A DNA stretch of 27,249 nucleotides, from assembly GCA_039545355.1 (NCBI GenBank), contig BCJJ01000084.1, forward strand, positions 1 through 27,249, given 5' to 3'. The stretch comes from Trichosporon coremiiforme. Its lineage: Eukaryota > Basidiomycota > Tremellomycetes > Trichosporonales > Trichosporonaceae. A model generated the notes under the pieces. That model had not been told where the DNA came from, did no database searches, and worked only from the letters and a program-made list of their open reading frames with translations. The position numbers and the translations under genes were made by a program. Shown here piece after piece: positions 19,967-27,249 of the stretch. The number at the start of each line of letters is the position of its first letter. Position 1 is the stretch's first letter.

Positions 19967-20956
19967 ATGACGACGCCAATGGAGACGATGCCGATACCAA
20001 CTCCGACTCCGCGCCGGAGACCGCGACCGAGGACGAACGAAACTCTCACTTTGCTGGTGGTTGCCACTCCGGCGTACGCCGCACCGACAACATGCGGCCC
20101 GGACTGTGACCAGCTCGTCCGCCCGGCTCCGCGCGGCCTCTCCGCTGGTGCGACAGCCGGCATCGTTGTTGGTGTGGTTGCGGTGGCCGTTATCGCCGTC
20201 TCACTTCTCGTGTGGGGATACTACCGTGGAAGACCAGCCGACAATGCCTCAGTGTGTACATCACGAACTGCGAGTTTCGAGGCACTCCCGAGCGACGCCG
20301 ATTTCTACGACACCTTGGGCAGCAACAACACCCGGCCATCCGCCGCCACCGTCGTCGGCAGGGATGCGTCCAAGTCGACCGATGCGCTCGCGAAGCACAT
20401 CGAGGTCGAGCCGCTTCCAGCTCCAGTGGCAATTCACGCCGAGAAGGCTCACAGCCGTGCCTCCTCCCGTGACGCGGCTGCGCGCGAGGCTGCGTCCAAA
20501 TACCTAGCAGCCGACATTGAGAAGGACCTGCCTGTGATCCCGGCGCGTGACCCGACCCCATTGGAGCGAGAGATCCTCGCCTTATGCGACACACCTACTG
20601 CCCACTTGAGGGCGGACCTGCTCAAGCTCTTTGATGGGCCGAACCCGAACCGCACGACACACATTGAGGCGCAGGTCCGGTGCATGCTTGAGGCGCCGCC
20701 CAGTGGCGTACCCTGCTCTCCGTCGCCAGTACCGAGCTACCGCGAGAAGGACGGGTCACGCGAGGAACTCCGCAACGATGCGGAGGATACAGTCAGACTT
20801 GTGGGGGACATCCGCAGCGTCTTCCAGGCCAGCCAGAGGCATAGCTCAGTCAACCTCCCGCCGAAACCGGTCCAGCGGGCACATCCGTTTCAACCTGTAC
20901 AAACAGAGGATAAGACGCCGACGCCGAAGCCAAAGAATCGGGGACCGCGTATTTAG
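19967..20956 (+). CDS. Single-pass membrane protein with TPLER helical tail module
   Basis: 329 residues, intronless as read. The N terminus is unusual: Pro/Arg-rich (about 1-22), then a short hydrophobic LTLLVVATPAYA that could be a signal peptide with an extended basic front or could mean a missed upstream exon. A short exterior with two close cysteines (CGPDC, 43-47) leads to a strong membrane helix at about 62-84 (ATAGIVVGVVAVAVIAVSLL). The tail (85-329) carries a helical module from TPLER (197-201) to about 290 that aligns with residues 404-480 of the 16264 product: repeated E-x-x-(I/L/V)-x-x-(L/M) helices ending in D/E-x-P. The C terminus is Pro/Lys-rich. It sits in line with the other membrane protein genes. 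The start codon is the least certain part. Confidence 0.78.
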   Translation: MTTPMETMPIPTPTPRRRPRPRTNETLTLLVVATPAYAAPTTCGPDCDQLVRPAPRGLSAGATAGIVVGVVAVAVIAVSLLVWGYYRGRPADNASVCTSRTASFEALPSDADFYDTLGSNNTRPSAATVVGRDASKSTDALAKHIEVEPLPAPVAIHAEKAHSRASSRDAAAREAASKYLAADIEKDLPVIPARDPTPLEREILALCDTPTAHLRADLLKLFDGPNPNRTTHIEAQVRCMLEAPPSGVPCSPSPVPSYREKDGSREELRNDAEDTVRLVGDIRSVFQASQRHSSVNLPPKPVQRAHPFQPVQTEDKTPTPKPKNRGPRI

Positions 20957-23900
20957 GCACGGCAACTCCTTCAATGTAGAGGGAAGACTAGTAGGGATGG
21001 AGGAGGAGCGGGTCGATGTCAATAGGGAGTGCGGTGCGGGCGAGCGGGCATGCGGAGGTGCGGAGCCAGCAGCGAAGGAAGCAGCATCCTGTATCTAGAA
21101 TGTAATGTAGGGACGAGCGTTGTATCCCGTGTTTCGCCTTCTTGCCGATTGCCGGGCAGTGTGCTATTCTCCACTTCCTGCGTGTCAGAGGACGCCACAC
21201 AAGCGTTGCAGAGACGCGTCGTGCCGCAATCTCGCAAACGAGGTCGTGCGGAGACGTTTCCGATAATGTCTTCGACGCGCTCGTGAGATCGATGAGTTTT
21301 TCGTCAGCACCCCCGAAATAAGATCAAGATAACATGCCTCTTTCGGCCGTCTCGGAAGCAGGCCCATGCTCGTAGCTCGGATGCGGCCTGTATGCCGTTA
21401 ACATTGCGCCGTGGGCGCACATTATCCACCATCTCGCTGCACTCGCGCGTGGTAGGTACCGGCGCGTCCGACAACGGGTCGCGGGCCTGATCGATTACCA
21501 GCAGAGGAGCAGGAGTGCGTACTAACCTCCATCTCAAATCGCTTTGATCGCGTACCAGCGTTGCATACTGTGCCTGGCGCGCCGGGCGGTTTACATTCCC
21601 TGAAACCCAGTCCTGGCAGCAAGTGGACGCGACGGCGAAGTTGACCAGTTCAACAATCTTGCATTCTGTGCGGGCTGCTATGCCCATTGCTCTTGCTTAT
21701 TCCCGAGGATTGTGCACTGTTGAAAGGTCATTCGAGGGCGTTCACTTCACTCGCAGTTGAAAGCCTTGTACGTTATAGCATTTCAGCGTGTGAATGCGGC
21801 CAAGCGCGTCGAGTGATGGCGCGTTTACGGTACGCACTTGTACATTTCACTCGAGGTATACACGCGGCCCCGACATACATGCCCATGCCCATATAGCTAG
21901 CACCAGTTACCAGGTCCTATCGTACCGATGTTCCTATCTGCGGTGCAGGTTATCCCTCATCTGCCATCTGCGCAGGCACACTGAAGGACAAGCGGTGAGC
22001 GGGGTGGGTTAGTCGCTCCGCGTATGCGCTCGCTGGAACAGGAGGAAATGACGCACAGATCAATTGCTGAATGGGTTCTTAATGATGTGGCGTCGCCATG
22101 GCGTTCAATGGCCCGGAGGGCGTCGCAGCGTAGAACCGTCCGTGAGGCCGTATGCCGTCGAGCACGCCTCCATATCGCTTCCACTCCCGGTATCCGTGCG
22201 CCGATCCGTGTAATCTCCACAAGTCCCGCAGAGCGCCACCAAAACAATTTCTACGACGGAAAGGCCGAGCCGCTCATCACCAGCTCCACTTTACAAGCTG
22301 TACCGGAGGTTGGGGCCGGCCACACGACTGCTGCGTGGTCCAGCGTCTGCGTCTTGGGGCCGGGACGGCGCGTTCAGCATGCGTAGCGTGCGCTTGTCTG
22401 AATCAGTCACATCTTCCGGTCGCCCCGGTCGATCCGGCCCGGGACGCCCTGCATTCACACATTGCGTCCGGCTTCATAAAGTTCGACACACGAGAAGGGC
22501 AGGGAGGTTTGCCGGATATGTCGGACCCCTCGGGGTCCTGAACGTCTTGGGGCCGAGGGTAGCCCTTTCGGCGTGGGCACGCGGCGCGCACGACGGGTAG
22601 AAGGTCTGAGCGAGCGAGACAGAACAGCAGCACTTTGAGGTCAAGGAATAGCAGAGGAGGAATTTGGGAGCACGAGTGGGACCGAGGAATCCCCGCTCCA
22701 CTCGATTTCCCTCTTCCGGGCTGCAGCCCACACCAGACGAAGCATGTTCCAGGAGCTTATTCTCGGTCATATGGAGTCCTCAGGTTTCCTAAGAATCCAC
22801 GAGCGAACAACTCGAGAAGTGGCAGCCCGGCCTGGCGAGCCTGTCCTGTAGCCTAAGAACAAGGGGTAGCAAGTGCGAGGATCTGCGACGCCACGACGCC
22901 GACAAGATGAAGCATGGAGCAGAGTACGACGCGCGCCGGCAGGGCGGTCTGAGAGTCAGACCAAACCTGGCCGGTCCTGGCGGTCCTGGGTAAACCTTGA
23001 TGGGCGCTGATGTGAGTGGATGCTCTCGAGCTTGAAGCTATTGCGTGGCTGAGACTCGGGGCGAGCGTATGCGTGCCGACACGCGTGGCCGGCAGCTCTT
23101 GCTTGTACTGGCCCGAGGTCGCGAGCAGAGGCAAGGTGTCAAGGCATTCGAGAATCGAAACTGCAGGGGGATGGCAATTACTACCGTCCCGCGGGTGGGT
23201 CTTGGTGGCAGGGACAGCACAGGGACACCAGGGATGCTAGGTGACGTGCCCGCGGAGTCAATCTGTGGTAGTATGACGAACCGCGTACCGTGACCCTTGG
23301 AACCCTTTCTTCTCCTGCTTCCTCTGCCTCCTCATTCTATTTTTTTTAGTCCGGTATTCGTGTCCCTGCCTCGCGACCTTCCGACGCGACTGTGTACTCA
23401 CCGTTTTGATGTCCTGACCCTTGCGCGTTCTGCTAGCTCGATGGCCCTCTCGTACTTCCATCCTCCCAGTCGTGTGCACTCTCAACCACCTGCCGCACTT
23501 TCCGAGGCTGGGCCAGCAGCTGGTCTATCTAGGGCTATCGGCCTATAGGCCTAAAGGGTACCCCGCTCCTCCAGGAGCAGGGAGCCAGGACTTCAGGACC
23601 CGCACGCCGGACAAGCAGCGCGAGAACATCGCCAGTGTTCCAGTTAGGACAGCTCCCAGCTCCCGGAACGCCCGCCGAAAAGGCCTGGCTCTGCGGGCTC
23701 TGGTGCAGCACACGCAGCGCTCATGTAACATGTTCTTCTGACAGTACTGGCAAACAAGCATGTTTCCTCATTCCCCTCTTCTCCATCTTTGACTGTACCC
23801 ACGTACGACGAGCGACCCACACTCATTTCCTTCGACAGCGACAACCTCGGTCCTGTCGACCACACTCCTTTCTCGCGACCCAACAACGCCTCGATATAAT

Positions 23901-24089
23901 TACAAACCTCCGAGACTCTCCTCCACCGAGACACTTCTGACAGGACAGCGACTCAACTCTGATTACTGTCCGACGAGAAAGGCACACTGAAGGTCCTTTC
24001 AGTCGCGCGCCACACCCTCCTCCCCCTCCTACCCCTCGATAATCTCGACACCATACTCGCTTCAATCCTCGTGGGAGGACGGTGAGACC
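20957..24089. other. Spacer of about 3.1 kb
   Basis: The longest gene-free stretch in the window. Scattered frames of 60-130 codons on both strands (for example minus 21304-21687, plus 22152-22541) have no motif, signal peptide or consistent short-intron structure. The last 300 bases are CT/CA-rich, as expected for a promoter and leader. A TTTTTTTT run occurs near 23340-23348. No RNA gene was recognised. Confidence 0.45.
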
Positions 24090-26480
24090 ATGGAATGGCG
24101 CCCGCGTCGCCTAGCGGCGTGCGCTTTGCTATTACCAGCCGTCGTAAAGGCGGCGTCTCCATCCCCTACGATTCAATGGGTTGCCGAAGCCACGTACACT
24201 CAATGCTCACAAGGCACAATCGGGCTTGCCCTCCCGGAATCGATGAAGAGCAAACGCAGCAATGACACAACAGGTGCTGTGTTGCAGCATCGCTGGAGCA
24301 TTCGAGTGTACAACATCGGCGTTCCTCAGGACAAAGGGGCTGTCGGACCAGCACTCACGGCGTCGATCAGCACGCCACATCCCTCATCGCTCGTGACGGA
24401 GGAGTCGCTGCCCTTGAAAACAACATTGAAACCAAAATCATCCTCGACTTCTTCCACCTCCACAATACCGCCATCCTCCTCTTCCTCCCCCTCCTCTTCC
24501 TCTGCGTCTTCTACCTCGTCCTCTGAAGAGCCGTCATCCTCGTCCGAAGATGATTGGATTGAGCCTTCGAGCTCAGCCTCTCCCGAGCCCTCGTCCTCTT
24601 CCGAAACCCAGTCATCAACATCACAACCGCCATCGACAAGCAGCTCCTCGCCCACTCCCGCTGTTCATAATCTACCCATGCCGAAACCCGCCCAGACGAC
24701 GCAACAGCCACAGCCCAAACCTACCCAGGCTCCCCCTCCCAAGCCGACCAACCAAAACACAACACCGAACCCCCCACCGCCACCGCCGACAACGACTTCG
24801 CACGGGAACCCGTTCGGCATCGATGGCTACGGAGGTCTGAGTTTTGGCACCGATGGTATCCAGGGCAGCGGAGGTCTCGGTGTGGAGATCGGCGGAAAGA
24901 CCTACGGGATCGATCACAGCGGTGGGATCCATTGGAAGCGTCTCGAGCCGCGGGCACCGCCACTCCCAAACATCAACAAGACCGTGATCGAGGACTTCAC
25001 GGGTGACACATACAACTGGACCGTCAACGTGCCGACTGGTAACTATCGATTAGCCGCGTACGACACGCAGACAGGAATAATGACAAACAGCCACATCTTC
25101 GAGGTTGTCGATGGTGGCACATCGTGTATGACGGCGGCCGATTGGGGAGATCTCACCGCCGGTCTCAGCCCTGGGGCGATCGCCGGGCTTGTTGTCGGAC
25201 TGATGGCCGGGCTGTTGATCCTCGGAGCAGCATTCTATGTCCTTCGGCGGAGAAGACGCTCAAGAGCACGTAGGCACCTCGGCCACGGGCATGGCGAGTT
25301 CTGGAGAGTCCACAGCAATCACTCTGTGGAGAGCTTTGGCAACCTTGGGGCGGGCGGACGCAGCTTCCGGGTCCCCAAGTCACCCCAGGACGCGTACTGG
25401 GACGATCCCACGTCGCAACAGTACGAGCTGAATGAGAAGGGCTCGCGCTACTACGCCGGCAACACGCCTCCGCTTCCCAGCCATTCCTTACGACCCCCGC
25501 GACCACCACTCCCCGATCTTCCTCCTCCGACACCACGAGCTGATAGTCCTTGGGACACCGACACGATAGCGACATCGGACCGACGGTTCAGCAGAGATCC
25601 AAGCACCCATACTGGAACGTCACACTGGCCACCGGCGTCGATCCACTCCGGCAATCGATCGTTCATGGGCGGTTCGATGCTCCAACCGACGGTCACCGGC
25701 CATTCGATTGCCGCGACGGCTCACTCCATTGCGGCCACCGCTGGCTCTTTCAAGGACCGCATGCCTCCCACGCTGATGGACGTGCGGGCAGGTGTGCGCT
25801 CGGTGGCCATGTCGGCGGTCTCATCCATGGCCACGGCTGGAGACCGAGAGCCCCCGGTCCTCCCAGTATCGCCGGATAACACTGGCGACACGGTCGACAT
25901 GCTCGATATCAACTCAGCCTACGGCGGTATGGAATCGACAGGCGGAGGATACAGCCACATGGAGAGGAGCAGCCGTCCAGAGAACCCCGCCTGGGTTCCG
26001 CAAACGCCGTCAGCTTCGGCTTGCAAACCCCTCAGCGATGAGTCCTACACTCCTGGACCTCCCCTTCCGGAGAGCTCGGCCCCTCGCCTACTCGCTGGTC
26101 CGACCGCGCCGTTACGTCCCAGGCTTCGGTCGCCTGATCGCGCACGGGCATCAACCCAGAGCGCCGCCCCTGACCCTGCGCCTTCAGTAACGGGGGCAGG
26201 TCACGCGCGCGAAGACAGCGACAGCTCCGGCGGAACGGCGTCAACGACGACGGCCCATATTCAGAAGACGATCAACAACCTGCAGCAACAACACCGAAAC
26301 GACACCGATAACGACATTGCTCGCTCCTTCCCCAACACGTTCTCGTTCCTGGAGCATCCGTACTCGATGCCGAACGCACCGGGCGACCGCGTGTCGAACC
26401 CGCTCTCCCAAATGTGGAGCCCGAGCGACGGAGGTCACTCGGACTGGTCGCATTGGGGACGCAAAACGGACGAGGCGTAG
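24090..26480 (+). CDS. Large receptor-like single-pass membrane protein, paralogue of the 16264 product
   Basis: 796 residues, intronless. The signal peptide is MEWRPRRLAACALLLPAVVKA. The ectodomain has QWVAEATYTQCSQG with Cys39, a dibasic KR (55-56), WSIRVYNIGVPQ (69-80), a mucin-like Ser/Thr/Pro stalk (about 92-238), a Gly-rich block NPFGIDGYGGLSFGTDGIQG, a second KR (283-284), NKTVIEDFTG, WTVNVPTGNYRL (310-321) and Cys346. The membrane helix is about 363-385, followed by RRRRRSRARR. The long tail has the juxtamembrane FW (404-405) also present in the 16264 product, proline clusters (PPRPPLPDLPPPTPR), an internal SIAATAHSIAATAGS duplication and acidic/Ser-rich regions. It shares its ectodomain layout with 16264 but lacks the TPLER module. 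N-linked sequons are at 58, 223 and 296. A surface sensor or adhesion receptor is inferred from the architecture only. Confidence 0.88.
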   Translation: MEWRPRRLAACALLLPAVVKAASPSPTIQWVAEATYTQCSQGTIGLALPESMKSKRSNDTTGAVLQHRWSIRVYNIGVPQDKGAVGPALTASISTPHPSSLVTEESLPLKTTLKPKSSSTSSTSTIPPSSSSSPSSSSASSTSSSEEPSSSSEDDWIEPSSSASPEPSSSSETQSSTSQPPSTSSSSPTPAVHNLPMPKPAQTTQQPQPKPTQAPPPKPTNQNTTPNPPPPPPTTTSHGNPFGIDGYGGLSFGTDGIQGSGGLGVEIGGKTYGIDHSGGIHWKRLEPRAPPLPNINKTVIEDFTGDTYNWTVNVPTGNYRLAAYDTQTGIMTNSHIFEVVDGGTSCMTAADWGDLTAGLSPGAIAGLVVGLMAGLLILGAAFYVLRRRRRSRARRHLGHGHGEFWRVHSNHSVESFGNLGAGGRSFRVPKSPQDAYWDDPTSQQYELNEKGSRYYAGNTPPLPSHSLRPPRPPLPDLPPPTPRADSPWDTDTIATSDRRFSRDPSTHTGTSHWPPASIHSGNRSFMGGSMLQPTVTGHSIAATAHSIAATAGSFKDRMPPTLMDVRAGVRSVAMSAVSSMATAGDREPPVLPVSPDNTGDTVDMLDINSAYGGMESTGGGYSHMERSSRPENPAWVPQTPSASACKPLSDESYTPGPPLPESSAPRLLAGPTAPLRPRLRSPDRARASTQSAAPDPAPSVTGAGHAREDSDSSGGTASTTTAHIQKTINNLQQQHRNDTDNDIARSFPNTFSFLEHPYSMPNAPGDRVSNPLSQMWSPSDGGHSDWSHWGRKTDEA

Positions 26481-27249
26481 GACGAGCAGCATACCCACTC
26501 ATATACCTTTCTTCCTTATAGATGTACAACAGATGTATCTCTTAATTCGAGCGAGTCGGCCGATGGACAATCTGTGCGTACGTCAAGCAGCGAAGTCAGC
26601 GCTAGCTGGGTGGCACGACTGGAAGCCAAGACACCGCACAATCATGTAAGTCATATCACGCCGCCAAGACGTCCGAAGTTCGTGGGGCGAGCGGGCATCT
26701 AGAGCTCAGGCGGCAGGTTGCGTCTCACGTTTCTGCTTTCGGCATCGAAAACGCCCGAGCACGCCGAACGGGGGTGTGCGCGCCGTCTTGCCCGGCCGTT
26801 CGAGGCTGATCTCCCTATATCCACCACCAGGAGCCACCCTGGCCACCGGACCCTGGCGCCAACGGACCGAACCTGCGATCCAACATCGGTTGGGCTATCG
26901 CCAGGTCTTGTCCTTATGGTCCTTACTCGGCATACAGTCTCTGCAAATCCCACGAGTTACGTCAGTCGTTCTCGCCCTGCGGATCTGGGGCAAGCCCGGC
27001 CATCCTGTCCCTCGTTTCAGAGAACGAGGTGCCGTTATGCTTACTGGGCAATATGTGTGGGCGCGTGGAGTGAGTCATGTTGCCCGAAGTCCTCTCTTGT
27101 GACAGACAGACTGCGGCGGTCACTGTCTCGCACCTTGCAACACGTAGTACGCGGGGGCCCGTCACACAGGCGTCTGAGAGGCCATAGCCATGGCCCGAGA
27201 ACATCTGTCTGCCTGTCGAAGGATGCTGCCCGTGCGCACCCCAGCTTCC
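26481..27249. other. Right-edge flank, no gene recognised
   Basis: I see no supported gene downstream of the 24090 gene. The plus frame 26776-27102 and the minus frames at 26699-26953 and 26962-27204 have no motif. The first 100 bases or so are presumably the 3' UTR (AT-richer, with TATACCTTTCTTCC). Confidence 0.45.

Overview
The window is fungal nuclear DNA, most likely from a basidiomycete yeast of the Tremellomycetes/Trichosporonales type. That placement is inferred from GC-rich C-ending codons, genes split by many introns of only 32-50 bases, and CTRAY branch sites a few bases from the 3' splice site. No RNA gene, intact transposon or CRISPR array was recognised.

Left arm (about 749-3904, minus strand). 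Three stretches of decayed, unrecognised protein-coding sequence lie head to tail. They keep short introns and peptide motifs shared between them, but they are broken by in-frame stops and frame changes. They look like remnants of one or two tandemly duplicated, locally expanded gene families.

Housekeeping core (4813-10861). A four-exon ribosomal protein eL21 gene, probably with an extra 5' UTR intron, reads on the plus strand. It converges on a complete telomerase reverse transcriptase gene on the minus strand (16 exons, 978 residues by my reconstruction, all reading phases consistent). Behind TERT on the same strand is an eight-exon gene for a 150-residue protein that I do not recognise.

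Right arm (13144-26480, plus strand). Four intronless genes encode single-pass membrane proteins with long low-complexity cytoplasmic tails, separated by unusually long gene-poor spacers (1.5-3.1 kb). Two of them (16264 and 24090) share a secreted ectodomain: an N-terminal Cys motif, a W-x-I-x-VYN-x-GVPQ motif, a Ser/Thr/Pro-rich insert, a dibasic KR site and a membrane-proximal W-x-VNVP-x-G-x-YRL motif ending in a second Cys. Two (16264 and 19967) share a roughly 50-80 residue helical cytoplasmic module beginning TPLER. Gene 16264 links both relationships, so at least three of the four appear to be one diverged receptor- or sensor-like cluster. This is the best candidate for an undescribed system in the window. 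Its function cannot be read from the sequence; a cell-wall or surface-sensing role is only inferred from the architecture.

All intron models are hand-built from splice-site consensus and reading-phase agreement. Gene starts are the first in-frame ATG that gives a sensible N terminus.
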